Assembly: GCA_002391235.1 (NCBI GenBank)
Contig: DGRX01000019.1
Span: 1-64,000, forward strand
From: Treponema sp. UBA4377
Lineage (GTDB): Bacteria; Spirochaetota; Spirochaetia; Treponematales; Treponemataceae
Direction: 5' to 3'
DNA length: 64,000 nt
Shown here: positions 41,195 to 49,830 of the stretch, one piece after another
Numbering within the stretch: position 1 is the first letter of the stretch
Layout of the letters: each line of letters starts with the position of its first letter
Translations under genes and position numbers: made by a program
Notes under the pieces: model-generated
Databases searched by the model: none
What the model saw: only the letters and a program-made list of their open reading frames with translations
Told to the model about the DNA's origin: nothing

Positions 41195-41900
41195 TTCCGT
41201 CTTCTTGGGCCACAAAAACAATCGGCCTGTTCTTTGTAAAGAAGCCGTTTTCAACAACGCCGACAATTTCGTTTAGTTTCTTTTCCATCGCTTTTGGGTC
41301 AACAGGCTTTTCCCACAAAACGTCAAGGATTTGGTTTCCGTTGTCGGTGATGACAGGTCCGGCCTTTTTTACGCCCTGGCGCAAAACGCACTTTCCGCCA
41401 AGCTTTTCAATCGCTTTTTGAACCGGAACGCGGGCGTCGGCGATTATCTCGACCGGCAAGGGAAACTTTGTTCCGAGCGACTTAACGGCCTTTGAAGAGT
41501 CGCCGATCACGGCAAAAGTCTTGGCGTTGTATTCGACGATTTTTTCGCGAAGGAGCGCCGCGCCGCCGCCTTTTATCACCGCCTTGTCGGGAGCGATTTC
41601 GTCGGCGCCGTCAATGGCCAAGTCCAACTTTCCGCCGATCGCCTTGTCGTTCAATGAATAAACCGGGATTCCAAAATCTTCGCAAGCCAACTGGGTCTGG
41701 AAGCTTGTGACGACGGCCTTAATGTCGCGCAATGTTCCGTCGGCGATTCGCTCGGCCAAACGGCGGACGGCGGGCATCGCCGTCGAACCGGTGCCCAAAC
41801 CGATTTTCATTCCGCTAAAAATTTTTTTCTGTTCGATAAGCGTGTCGATCGCCGTCCGCGCCACAAGTTCCTTTTGCTCATTCTGACTTAGTTTCTTCAT
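41178..41900 (-). CDS. rpiA: ribose-5-phosphate isomerase A
   Basis: A 240-residue protein with family-specific GLGTGSTA (phosphate binding), AIDGADEI with the catalytic Asp region, IKGGGAALLREK and VITDNGNQILD. It interconverts ribose-5-phosphate and ribulose-5-phosphate in the pentose phosphate pathway. The start overlaps the end of aroDE by 23 bases and the end overlaps the synthase start, so translation is coupled through the operon. Confidence 0.96.
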   Translation of the reverse strand: MKKLSQNEQKELVARTAIDTLIEQKKIFSGMKIGLGTGSTAMPAVRRLAERIADGTLRDIKAVVTSFQTQLACEDFGIPVYSLNDKAIGGKLDLAIDGADEIAPDKAVIKGGGAALLREKIVEYNAKTFAVIGDSSKAVKSLGTKFPLPVEIIADARVPVQKAIEKLGGKCVLRQGVKKAGPVITDNGNQILDVLWEKPVDPKAMEKKLNEIVGVVENGFFTKNRPIVFVAQEDGSVRTL

Positions 41901-43392
41901 AATCGACTCCGGTGAATATTTTGAATTGTTCGTAAGCTTGGTATTTTAGCATCGCCTCGCCGTTGCAAACTTTGCAGCCCGCTTCTTGCGCGCGCTCCAT
42001 AATCGGAGTGACCTTGGGCGTGTAAACGATGTCAAACAAAAGTTCGTTGCCCGTCCAACGGTAAAAGTAAAGGGGATCGTTCTGCGAATTGCTCGGCTCG
42101 CTTGAATTCATTCCGGCGGAAGTGGTTTGTATAATCACGTCGGAATATTTTTCTATCAAAGGAATCGCGTCGGCCGAAAGCTGCGAGTATTCAAAGCCAA
42201 ACATATCCGCGACTGACTTTGCGCGCAACGGCGTTCGGTTAAAGACGCAAGCCTTGCCGCCAAGCATTTTCACCGCGTAGGCAATCGCCCGGCTGGCTCC
42301 TCCCGCTCCGATAATCGCAACCCTTTTATGCCTTAAATTCTTGAATCCAGTAAAATCCAAAAGCGCTTTTGAAAAGCCGGAACAATCCGTGTTGTAGCCG
42401 TACCACTTGTCGTTCTTGCGGACGATCGTGTTGGACGCGGAAATTTCGCGCACCCTGTCGTCAACCTCGAACAGTTCGTTTATAACCGACTCCTTGTGGG
42501 GAACGGTGACCGACATTCCCTTTACGCCAATCTCGTTGGCGAACTCAATCGTCTGATGAATGTCCGCCGAAGGAATCGGAATGTAAACAGCGTTCATAAA
42601 ATGGTTCACGTAACCTTGGTTGTGCAAAAAGGGGCTGTCGGTTTTGACAAGCGGCCAACCGGTGATTCCGTAAATCGAAGTTTTGTCGTTCAAGTCCTTA
42701 AAGTGGTAGACTTGGTTCATCATAATCGGATCTATATGGCCGATCGTCTTCAACTCGTTGCTAACGCTATCGGCGGAAGTGTATGTCAAAAATGAATGGG
42801 TTTTGTAGGCCAAGATTCTTGAAACGATTCCCATCGGCCCCATCGCGCAAAGGATGTGCTCGTACTTGGTAAAATCGCGCGTTTCGTAAAAAAGGTTTTT
42901 TACGTCGGCCAAAGTTTTTGGCATAAAGGCGATTTTTGGAATTTCATAGCCAGTCTTTCGCATAGAGTCGCAGCGCTTGATGATGTCGTGAACCGGCTCG
43001 TTCATGCTGTGAAAGCTGCGGATGATTTTTGTGCCGAACGCCAGCGCCGCGTCCTGCAAGCTGGGAATGTGGAAGTCGTCCTCAAAGTCTACGTACTGAA
43101 AATTGCGCTCGGGATTTTGGTCGTCGGCAAAGGCCATCGCCCTGGCAAAGAGCATAGTCCTTGAACCTTCGCCGGCGACAAATTTTCCGCCGTCAACGCG
43201 ACGGCGGATTGTAAGAATGCAAGGCATCTTTGCCAGTTCAGGAAATTTCCGGACATGAAGGCTTTCGTCCTCGTCAAGAAAGTCGGCGCGCAGCTCAAGC
43301 AAATCCACGTAAGGCCTATAGCGGCGAACCAACTCCAAATTTTCTTTTATCGTTTTTCCTGTAAGCGTCAGGCAAATTTTCGGACTTTGCAT
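41878..43392 (-). CDS. aroDE: bifunctional 3-dehydroquinate dehydratase/shikimate dehydrogenase
   Basis: A 504-residue fusion. Residues 1-230 are a type I dehydroquinase (LLELRADFLDEDE, ILTIRRRVDGG; the Schiff-base Lys in PKIAFMP). Residues 235-504 are shikimate dehydrogenase (ITGWPLVKTDSPFLHNQGY, SVTVPHKESVI, NTDCSGF, IIGAGGASRAIAYAV, FNRTPLRAK). Together they catalyse steps 3 and 4 of the shikimate pathway. The fusion is the usual arrangement in plants and some bacteria such as chlamydiae and treponemes. It follows the PASTA gene by 4 bases. Confidence 0.94.
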   Translation of the reverse strand: MQSPKICLTLTGKTIKENLELVRRYRPYVDLLELRADFLDEDESLHVRKFPELAKMPCILTIRRRVDGGKFVAGEGSRTMLFARAMAFADDQNPERNFQYVDFEDDFHIPSLQDAALAFGTKIIRSFHSMNEPVHDIIKRCDSMRKTGYEIPKIAFMPKTLADVKNLFYETRDFTKYEHILCAMGPMGIVSRILAYKTHSFLTYTSADSVSNELKTIGHIDPIMMNQVYHFKDLNDKTSIYGITGWPLVKTDSPFLHNQGYVNHFMNAVYIPIPSADIHQTIEFANEIGVKGMSVTVPHKESVINELFEVDDRVREISASNTIVRKNDKWYGYNTDCSGFSKALLDFTGFKNLRHKRVAIIGAGGASRAIAYAVKMLGGKACVFNRTPLRAKSVADMFGFEYSQLSADAIPLIEKYSDVIIQTTSAGMNSSEPSNSQNDPLYFYRWTGNELLFDIVYTPKVTPIMERAQEAGCKVCNGEAMLKYQAYEQFKIFTGVDYEETKSE

Positions 43393-43396
43393 TTTT

Positions 43397-44506
43397 TTAT
43401 TGAACGGTAAGCCGCTCCTTTTCTTGGTTCAAAACGCTAAGGGCAAGCGTCGTTCCGTGCGGCACAGCGTAGGGAACGGTAATCTCTCCCCCGATATGGT
43501 TGAACGAAGCGACAGTGTATGACGCTCCTTCCGGCGGAAAGGCTTCCAGCTTTACGGGAACGGCAAGCGGATAGCGCGAAACTTTTGCGGAAAAAATTCC
43601 GTTTGTCAGCTTTGACGAATCGACTTTTTTGGCGCCGGCGACTTCGTCTTCGGTGCGGCCCTTGATGTCGGCGTCGACGATTGTGTCTCCGCTATAGGCT
43701 GTGTTCAATTCCGGAAGGGCGAACTCAAGCGCGATTTTTGAATACTCGTCCACCTGGGAATTTTCCGGCTCGGACTGGCTTACAACCGTTCCGGGAATTT
43801 CGTCGCCAGTGGCGATGTGGCTTGTGAACTCAAAAAGCAAGGGTGTCGTTCCGATTCCTTCCAAAATCTCGGCGATTGTTTTTCCAACATAATTTTGAAC
43901 GGAAACGCGCGGAGCCGTGGGGCCGCTAGAAACAATCAGCTGCAACTCGACAGGCTGCGTTATCGGAGTTCCTTCCGGCGGATCTTGCTCCAAAATCGTT
44001 CCAATAGGAGCGGCGTCCATTTTAAAGACCGGCGTTCCTATCGTAATCTGCGGGGTCTCAACGCCGCCGTAAAGCGCGTCCAGCTTGTTCTTGAGCGCGT
44101 CGAGGTTCGTTCCAACGTAATTTCCGATATGGTCAATCATAACGCCGCGGCTTACGACAAGCGTGACCCTGCGGCCGGCCTTTACGATGCTGCCCGCGCG
44201 GGGATTTTGCGACAGCACTTGGCCCGCCTGCCCCGGAAGGTCGCTGTAGCGCAGCTGCAATTTTGGATAAAGTTCTTTTTCCTGCATCTCAAGCAAGGCG
44301 CGCGTCAAAGTTTTTCCAGTAACATTCGGAACCAAAACCTGTTCGTAGCCCTTGTTGGCAAAAAAGAAAACGGCCAGCGCCGTGACAAGCATCAAGACAA
44401 AAGCCGCGATTGTATACGCGGCAAAAGCGGGCGTACTTTTTTGCAAGTCCGCTTCCATTTCGTTCAATGAGATTCCAGCGTCTTTTATTTTATTTTTAAT
44501 GTCCAT
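43397..44506 (-). CDS. membrane-anchored PASTA-domain protein
   Basis: A 369-residue protein with a short cytoplasmic N-terminus, one membrane helix (YTIAAFVLMLVTALAVFFFA, residues about 31-50) and then three PASTA modules (VPNVTGKTLTRALLEMQEKE, DHIGNYVGTNLDALKNKLDA, VQNYVGKTIAEILEGIG). There is no kinase or transpeptidase domain attached, so it is a PASTA protein alone. PASTA modules bind peptidoglycan fragments or anchor division proteins. It is the first gene of the operon running to aroDE, rpiA and the pseudouridine synthase. Confidence 0.85.
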   Translation of the reverse strand: MDIKNKIKDAGISLNEMEADLQKSTPAFAAYTIAAFVLMLVTALAVFFFANKGYEQVLVPNVTGKTLTRALLEMQEKELYPKLQLRYSDLPGQAGQVLSQNPRAGSIVKAGRRVTLVVSRGVMIDHIGNYVGTNLDALKNKLDALYGGVETPQITIGTPVFKMDAAPIGTILEQDPPEGTPITQPVELQLIVSSGPTAPRVSVQNYVGKTIAEILEGIGTTPLLFEFTSHIATGDEIPGTVVSQSEPENSQVDEYSKIALEFALPELNTAYSGDTIVDADIKGRTEDEVAGAKKVDSSKLTNGIFSAKVSRYPLAVPVKLEAFPPEGASYTVASFNHIGGEITVPYAVPHGTTLALSVLNQEKERLTVQ

Positions 44507-44566
44507 ATTTCGCTCCGTAAAGGTGGAATAATTTTAGCAGAAATGGGGAATTGTTGCAAGGACAAG

Positions 44567-44640
44567 GCAGCGTCTGGAAGACGCGGTGAAACCGCTCGAA
44601 ACAAAGATTGCGGTCTTGCAACCAAGAACACGAGCGGCCT
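44567..44640 (-). repeat. two-hairpin dispersed element, copy 1
   Basis: Hairpin GCGTCT-gga-AGACGC (44570-44584) next to a stem CCGCTCG (44592-44598)/CGAGCGG (44631-44637). The same two stems in the same order occur at 49635-49707 on the other strand. The element lies between the PASTA gene and fmt and touches the fmt stop codon region, so it may end fmt transcripts. Confidence 0.6.
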
Positions 44641-45760
44641 AGACTAGCCGCGTTCCAACAAAGTCGCGCGCGCCGTTCATAAAGTCTTTGTAGCCCATCG
44701 CCTTTTTTTGCTGGCGCTGCAGCTCGGTCACGCAAAGAACGCCGTCGCCGCACTGGACAAGGATTCCGCGCTTTTTGTCAAAGGCCGTCACGGTTCCGGG
44801 AACGGTTGGCTGGCCGGAAGGCGCGGACAAATCCGAAACGCCTGACTGACTAGAAGGCGCGGCTTCTTGGGCTTGCAAGCCGTTTTGGTTCGCGCCCGCA
44901 GTTTGTCCGTCTTGCGAACAATCGGTGTCCAAAGGCGCGGCTTTCAAAATCTTTAGCGTTTCGCCGCCCTCGCCGCCGATTCTTGTCCAAGAGCCGGGCT
45001 CGCTTGTGTAGGCGCGGACGGCGGCTGCGATATTTTTCGCGCTGTCGTTCCAATTTATAAGGGCGTCTTCCTTGCTGATTGTCTTTGTGTAGCTAGGGTC
45101 GCCCTCTTGCGCCCGACCTTTTTTCAAGATTTCCGCGCCGGGATTTTGGGCGGCCTTGTCCAAAAGGCTTTGCAACAAAGCGGCGGCGATTTGGGCGCTC
45201 TTGTCCAAAAGGCTGTCGGTTGTTTCCGTTCCGTCAAGCGCGACAATTTCTTGCGCCAAAATTTCGCCTTCGTCCATGCCCAGCGCCAATGTCTGGACCG
45301 TTACGCCAGTTTGGCCGTCGCAATTCAGGATCGCCGCCGGAACCGGAGTCGCGCCCCGGTACTTGGGCAAAAGCGACGGGTGCACGTTGACCCCGCCCGC
45401 CTTAAAGAGCGACAAAAATTTTGGCCCGAATATTTTTCCGTAGGCAAAGCATACAAGCGCGTCAAAGCCTTGGGCGGCGATTTGGTCGCGCGCGGCGGCG
45501 TCAAGCTTTTGCGGGCAAAAGACCGGAATGCCGCGCTCTTGGGCAAGCAAGCCCACGTCGGTGGGAACAAGCTCTTTATGCCTGCCCTTGGCGCTGGGCG
45601 GGTTGGTCAAGACGCCCGCGATTTCCCAACCGCCGCCTTTTTGGTCTTGCGAGCAGTCTCCGCTGGCGGCCGCATTTTGACCTTGCGAGCATTTTTCAAG
45701 CAGGAGGCGCAACGTTGTGGCGGCGGGAGATGGGCTTCCGGCGTATAGAATTTTAAGCAT
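44639..45760 (-). CDS. fmt: methionyl-tRNA formyltransferase
   Basis: About 373 residues from ATG 45758-45760. LKILYAGSPSPAATTL, FAYGKIFGPKFL, NVHPSLLPKYRGATPVPAAI and GMDEGEILAQE are typical; the catalytic Asn-His pair is in VNVHPS. It formylates initiator Met-tRNA, and the deformylase gene is directly upstream with an 8-base overlap. Two stretches are odd: a Cys/Gln/Asn-rich insert near residues 24-44 (KCSQGQNAAASGDCSQDQKG) and a Gln/Ser/Ala-rich one near 300-335 beginning DTDCSQDGQTAGANQ. The longer upstream frame is a shadow over def. Confidence 0.92.
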   Translation of the reverse strand: MLKILYAGSPSPAATTLRLLLEKCSQGQNAAASGDCSQDQKGGGWEIAGVLTNPPSAKGRHKELVPTDVGLLAQERGIPVFCPQKLDAAARDQIAAQGFDALVCFAYGKIFGPKFLSLFKAGGVNVHPSLLPKYRGATPVPAAILNCDGQTGVTVQTLALGMDEGEILAQEIVALDGTETTDSLLDKSAQIAAALLQSLLDKAAQNPGAEILKKGRAQEGDPSYTKTISKEDALINWNDSAKNIAAAVRAYTSEPGSWTRIGGEGGETLKILKAAPLDTDCSQDGQTAGANQNGLQAQEAAPSSQSGVSDLSAPSGQPTVPGTVTAFDKKRGILVQCGDGVLCVTELQRQQKKAMGYKDFMNGARDFVGTRLV

Positions 45761-46346
45761 TGTTTTTCTTGGCTTCCTTGGCCGCTTTTTTGGCGGCAAT
45801 CTTCGCGGCGATTTTTTTTGCCTTGGCTTCCTTTTCGGCGGCCTTTTGCGCGGCGCGTTCCGCCCTCTTGGCAAACTGCTCGGCTGTCTTTTTGGCAAAG
45901 TCGGCGTCGCCGCGGTCGATGAAAATCACGCCCTCAAGGTGGTCGTTTTCGTGCTGGATTATGCGCGCCAAAAGGCCTTCCGCCTCAAGCGTGAATTTTT
46001 TTCCGTTTTGGTCTTGCGCCTGCACCGTCACCTTTGAGGGCCGCATGATGTTTTCATACACTTGCGGAACGCTAAGGCAGCCTTCCTCGTAGGGAACGGA
46101 GTCGTCGGAAGTGGCGATGATTTGCGGATTGATGAAAACGCGCTTTACGTCGTCGTCCGCCTCGGCCACAAACATGCGGATGTTCTTTCCGATTTGCGGG
46201 CAAGCAAGGCCCACGCCGTTGGCGCTTTCCATCGTCTCAAACATTTCTTCGGCAAGAGCGCGAAGCTCGTCGTTGATTTCCTCGTCCTTAATCGGAACTG
46301 ATTTTTTGCGAAGAACTTCCTCGCCCAACTTGCAAATCTTTAGCAT
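45753..46346 (-). CDS. def: peptide deformylase
   Basis: A 197-residue metalloenzyme with the three conserved motifs GVGLACPQIG (usually GVGLAAPQ), EGCLSVPQ and QHENDHLEG. It removes the formyl group from nascent proteins. After residue 155 there is an extra tail rich in Ala, Lys and Glu (EKEAKAKKIAAKIAAKKAAK), which could be a helical RNA- or ribosome-binding extension. It overlaps hisD upstream and fmt downstream. Confidence 0.95.
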   Translation of the reverse strand: MLKICKLGEEVLRKKSVPIKDEEINDELRALAEEMFETMESANGVGLACPQIGKNIRMFVAEADDDVKRVFINPQIIATSDDSVPYEEGCLSVPQVYENIMRPSKVTVQAQDQNGKKFTLEAEGLLARIIQHENDHLEGVIFIDRGDADFAKKTAEQFAKRAERAAQKAAEKEAKAKKIAAKIAAKKAAKEAKKNNA

Positions 46347-47704
46347 ATCCTAATCCTTGCCGCGCGCGCGTGGGCGGCCAAACCTTCGGCGTCGCCCAAA
46401 ATGCCGGCGGCCTTTGCGCTGGCCAAAGGGCCTTCCTTTCCTTCTATCGTTCTAAGCGTGGTGACTGTCTTTATAAAAGCGCGGACGCTCAGGCCGCCTG
46501 TGAACCTTGCCGAGCCGCTTGTCGGAAGCGTGTGGTTCAAGCCGGCCGCGTAGTCGCCAAAAACTTCGGCCGAGCCGTGGCCGATAAAAAGCGAGCCGTA
46601 GTTGTGAACCAGCTTTTTGGCGGCCTCCAATTTTTCGCCCGCGTCCATCGCAAGCTCCAAGTGCTCGGGCGCTTTTTTGTTCGCGATTTCGCAGGCTTCT
46701 TCTATAGAAGAAGTTACGATTATTTTTCCAAAGGTGTCAACGCTTCGCCTTGCGGTTTCCGCCGTAGGCAAGTCTTTAAGCTGCTCCTCTATTTCCTGCT
46801 GAACGGCCTTGGCGATTTCCTCGCTGTCGGTGGCAAGAATGGGCTGCGCGACGACGTCGTGCTCGGCCTGCGCCAACAAGTCCGCGGCAAGCCACTTGGG
46901 GTTGGCGCTGTCGTCGGCGATGGCAAAAACTTCGGTGGGGCCCGCAAGCATGTCGATGCCAACCGTTCCGTAAATCAAGCGCTTGGCTTCCGCCACAAAC
47001 TTGTTTCCCGGTCCTACCACAACGTCAGCCTTGGGAATCGATTCCGTTCCAAAAGCCATAGCGCCGATGGCCTGCGAGCCTCCGCAAGCGTAAACTTTGT
47101 CGGCCCCGCAAATAAAGGCGGCGGCCATGATTCCCTCGTCGGCGTAAGGGCGGCCTCCAACAAAAGGCTTTCCGGGCGTTCCCGTTCCCTGCGCCTTGGC
47201 GTCATCCAAGTCGTCCGGGTGCACGCGGGGCGGAGTGCACATAATCACTTGCCCAACGCCCGCCGCCTTTGCCGGAACGACCGTCATGATTACGGTTGAC
47301 AAAAGCGGAAAGCGGCCGGCCGGAACGTAAACGCCCGCGCGGTCGACAGGAATGTTTTTTTGGCCGGTAAAAAGGCCGGGAGCCAACTCAATTTCAAATT
47401 CGTCAAAAGACTCGCGCTGACGCTCGGCGAATTTTTTTGCCAAGTCGCACGAGTAGCAAAGGGATTCGTAAAGGCCGGGGTTTTCATGCTTCATTTTTTC
47501 GGCGGCGGCCTTAAGCTCGTTTTGCGGAATCTCAAAATGCGAGGGAGCGGAAACGTCAAATTTGGCGCCATAGTCAGAAAGCGCCTTATCGCCCATCGTC
47601 TTAACGTCGCGCAAAACGTCTTTTACAACGTCAATGGACTCGCCAAAGTCGCGGCCCTCAAAAAAACTTTCTTCCAACTCGGATGCTTTAACAATCTTTA
47701 TCAT
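46340..47704 (-). CDS. hisD: histidinol dehydrogenase
   Basis: A 454-residue protein with clear HisD motifs: YVPAGRFPLLSTVIMTVVPA, GNKFVAEAKRLIYGTVGIDM, AGPTEVFAIADD, AEHDVVAQPILAT and NHTLPTSGSARF. The zinc ligands (His in QAEHD, Asp and His near the end) are present. It oxidises histidinol to histidine with two NAD+. No other histidine gene lies in the window and it leads a def-fmt operon, so it could have a different alcohol-dehydrogenase substrate. The ATG is preceded by GAGGA. Confidence 0.92.
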   Translation of the reverse strand: MIKIVKASELEESFFEGRDFGESIDVVKDVLRDVKTMGDKALSDYGAKFDVSAPSHFEIPQNELKAAAEKMKHENPGLYESLCYSCDLAKKFAERQRESFDEFEIELAPGLFTGQKNIPVDRAGVYVPAGRFPLLSTVIMTVVPAKAAGVGQVIMCTPPRVHPDDLDDAKAQGTGTPGKPFVGGRPYADEGIMAAAFICGADKVYACGGSQAIGAMAFGTESIPKADVVVGPGNKFVAEAKRLIYGTVGIDMLAGPTEVFAIADDSANPKWLAADLLAQAEHDVVAQPILATDSEEIAKAVQQEIEEQLKDLPTAETARRSVDTFGKIIVTSSIEEACEIANKKAPEHLELAMDAGEKLEAAKKLVHNYGSLFIGHGSAEVFGDYAAGLNHTLPTSGSARFTGGLSVRAFIKTVTTLRTIEGKEGPLASAKAAGILGDAEGLAAHARAARIRIC

Positions 47705-47725
47705 TTTGGATTCCTCGCGGAATTC

Positions 47726-47753
47726 ATTATACTCAAAAGAAAGGTTTTTGCAA
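47726..47753 (-). promoter_or_regulatory. hisD-def-fmt operon promoter
   Basis: Minus strand TTGCAA (47748-47753), 16-base spacer, TATAAT (47726-47731); the start would be near 47719, with a 15-base leader holding GAGGA. Confidence 0.6.
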
Positions 47754-47811
47754 CTACGCTGAGGCGGCGATATTGCTGCCTGTTCAAATTAGAGGCGCGA
47801 ACAAAGACATA

Positions 47812-47840
47812 TCGACAAAGACAGTCCAAGACGTTATAAT
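47812..47840 (+). promoter_or_regulatory. restriction-modification operon promoter
   Basis: TCGACA (47812-47817), 17-base spacer, TATAAT (47835-47840); start near 47847. It is divergent from the hisD promoter about 60 bases away. No separate controller gene is seen. Confidence 0.6.
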
Positions 47841-47867
47841 AAATAATCAATTCTCTTGGGTGGAAAA

Positions 47868-48839
47868 ATGCAAAAGTCAAAGCCATTGAAATTCATAGAC
47901 TTATTCGCTGGAATAGGCGGCTTTCATATCGCGCTTTCAAGTTTGGGGGGAGAAGCGGTTTTCGCAAGCGAATGGGATAAAGACGCGGCAACTGTTTATG
48001 AAAACAATTTCAAACTGAAGCCTGCCGGCGATATAACCAAAATATCCGAAAAATCAATACCAGACCACGACATACTTTGCGCCGGATTTCCATGCCAAGC
48101 ATTCTCAATCAGCGGCAAACAATTAGGTTTTGAAGACAGTCGAGGAACTTTGTTCTTTGATGTCGCCAGAATTGCAAAAGAAAAGCAGCCAAAAGTCATG
48201 TTTTTGGAAAATGTCAAAAACCTCGCAAGACATGACGGAGGAAAAACATTGGCAGTCATAAAGAAGACCCTTGACGAAATCGGTTACGATGTTTATGACA
48301 AAGTTCTTGACGCTTCAAAATTTGGCGTTCCACAAAGCAGAAAAAGAATTTACATTGTTTGTTTTAGAAAAGACTTAAAAGTAAAAGGATTTACTTTCCC
48401 AAAAGAAGAAAAAGTAAAAAAACATGTCGTGGACATTTTATTGCCGGATTCTGAAACAAAGAAATATGAAGTGCGAAGAAATGATGTTTTTATGAATGAC
48501 ACCATAAAAGAAGATTTTTCTGATGTACCACTAAGAATCGGCATTGTCAACAAAGGCGGCCAGGGAGAAAGAATTTACAGCCCGCTTGGAACGGCAATAA
48601 CTTTGTCCGCTTATGGCGGCGGTGCGGGAGCGAAGACAGGCCTTTATATGGTGAATGGAAAAATAAGAAAATTGGCTCCAAGAGAATGCGCTCGCCTTGA
48701 CGGCTTTCCGGAAAGCTTTAAGATTGCGGAAAAGGATAATATAGCTTACAAACAGTTCGGAAACTCTGTTGTAGTCGACGTTCTAAAAAAGATAATGAAA
48801 AGCGCTTTGGAAAAAGAAGAGGTTGCGGCAAAGCTATGA
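47868..48839 (+). CDS. DNA cytosine-5 methyltransferase, HhaI-like (site GCGC predicted)
   Basis: A 323-residue m5C methylase from ATG 47868. Motif I is FIDLFAGIGGFH, motif IV GFPCQAFS with catalytic C76, motif VI ENVKNL, motif VIII QSRKRIY, motifs IX-X RECARLDGFPESF and YKQFGNSVV. As I remember M.HhaI, identity is high through the whole protein, including the target-recognition region (IVNKGGQGERIYS, ITLSAYGGG), so the site is probably GCGC. It overlaps the nuclease gene by four bases. The genes are AT-richer than their surroundings, so transfer is likely. Confidence 0.92.
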   Translation: MQKSKPLKFIDLFAGIGGFHIALSSLGGEAVFASEWDKDAATVYENNFKLKPAGDITKISEKSIPDHDILCAGFPCQAFSISGKQLGFEDSRGTLFFDVARIAKEKQPKVMFLENVKNLARHDGGKTLAVIKKTLDEIGYDVYDKVLDASKFGVPQSRKRIYIVCFRKDLKVKGFTFPKEEKVKKHVVDILLPDSETKKYEVRRNDVFMNDTIKEDFSDVPLRIGIVNKGGQGERIYSPLGTAITLSAYGGGAGAKTGLYMVNGKIRKLAPRECARLDGFPESFKIAEKDNIAYKQFGNSVVVDVLKKIMKSALEKEEVAAKL

Positions 48840-49582
48840 CGGGTTCTCAAATAGCGAAAGGCGGATTCAATAACGAGCAAGAAGTCGCAGATAAATTCAA
48901 CAATTGGAAGAATGATGTTGACGCGCAAAAATGGCTTGAAATAATGATGTACAATCTTGATGAAATCGAATCTGTAAAGGCAGTGAAATTTGGCGGCCGG
49001 GGTTATAAATCAGATGTTTTCATCAGAATTGAAATCGCAAAAAAACTTCGAGAGAATGAACCCGAACCTTTGGAAAACATTCAAGTAAAACTTGTTTCCG
49101 GCGATAAAGGCTTTAATCAAGTTGAAAAGAAGAAAGTTGAAGGCTATTTAAAACTATGGCATATCGATTCTGAAATTGAACAATTGTTAAAACTTTATGA
49201 TGGAGAGCTCCCGGCAAGAGAAGGAAGTCGCGATCCGAGACGAATGTTTGTTGATGAATTCTCTGCAGCAGAACAAGAAAAATTAAAAAACTTCTTTCAA
49301 AAAAACATCATAATGATTATAAGCGACATAATTAGAGGCCGAGGCCGTTTTGCAGCTGAATGGACTTTGGTTATAAACAAAAATGATGATTATAAATGGC
49401 GCCTAATGGCTGTAAACGAAGCAATTTCAATTTACGCAGGCGATTGCCAGGTAAAATTTACCGACAAAGGAAACATTCGACTTGGCAACATTACGCTTCA
49501 AAGAAAAGGCGGAGATAACGGCGCCGATTCCGCGAATATGCTTCAATTTAAAGCTGACCCTATGATGTTGTTCGGGATCTAA
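48836..49582 (+). CDS. type II restriction endonuclease, HinP1I-like (site GCGC predicted)
   Basis: A 248-residue protein. From memory it aligns along its full length with R.HinP1I: KSDVFIRI followed by NIQVKLVS (the D...QxK catalytic core), GFNQVEKKKVEGYLKLW, DPRRMFVDEFSAAEQEKL, DIIRGRGRFAAEWTLV and ITLQRKGGDNGADSANMLQF. HinP1I cuts G^CGC and its partner methylase would protect that site. ATG 48836 overlaps the methylase stop (ATGA), so methylase is made first and nuclease by coupling. All segments are intact, so it should be active. Confidence 0.88.
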   Translation: MTGSQIAKGGFNNEQEVADKFNNWKNDVDAQKWLEIMMYNLDEIESVKAVKFGGRGYKSDVFIRIEIAKKLRENEPEPLENIQVKLVSGDKGFNQVEKKKVEGYLKLWHIDSEIEQLLKLYDGELPAREGSRDPRRMFVDEFSAAEQEKLKNFFQKNIIMIISDIIRGRGRFAAEWTLVINKNDDYKWRLMAVNEAISIYAGDCQVKFTDKGNIRLGNITLQRKGGDNGADSANMLQFKADPMMLFGI

Positions 49583-49634
49583 CCTTTTTCCTTCCTTTTC
49601 CACGCGCAAGGGGGTGTAGGGACGCGAAGCGTTG

Positions 49635-49707
49635 GCCGCTCGTGTTATTAAACGCAAGATATAAATAGTTAGTTCGAGCGGGGTTGCCGCGTCTTTCAGA
49701 CGCTGCC
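49635..49707 (+). repeat. two-hairpin dispersed element, copy 2
   Basis: Stem CCGCTCG (49636-49642)/CGAGCGG (49675-49681), then hairpin GCGTCT-ttc-AGACGC (49689-49703). The stems match copy 1 exactly while the loops differ. It lies in the non-coding stretch 49583-49830, which otherwise holds a short CCGCC-gcaa-GGCGG hairpin and the transporter promoter. Confidence 0.6.
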
Positions 49708-49793
49708 GGTTAATTATAGCGGACAATGAAGCGACAGCGGAATCCCGCAACACCCGGCCCGCCGCAAGGCGGGATGCGCCCATAAAAAAGCGC

Positions 49794-49822
49794 TAGCAAA
49801 ATCACGCAAACTGTGATATAAT
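49794..49822 (+). promoter_or_regulatory. transporter promoter with palindrome in its spacer
   Basis: TAGCAA (49794-49799), 17-base spacer, TATAAT (49817-49822). The spacer contains TCACGC-aaa-CTGTGA. Compared with the promoter at 20951 the -35, -10 and spacing are identical and the palindrome keeps its arms with exchanged base pairs. ATG follows 8 bases after the -10 box. Confidence 0.6.
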
Positions 49823-49830
49823 CTTCTATT

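Noticed and set aside
45761..45898. 46-codon N-terminal extension of fmt
   Set aside because: It is an Arg/Lys/Pro-rich shadow over the Ala/Lys tail of def; the true Fmt N-terminus starts at ATG 45758-45760.
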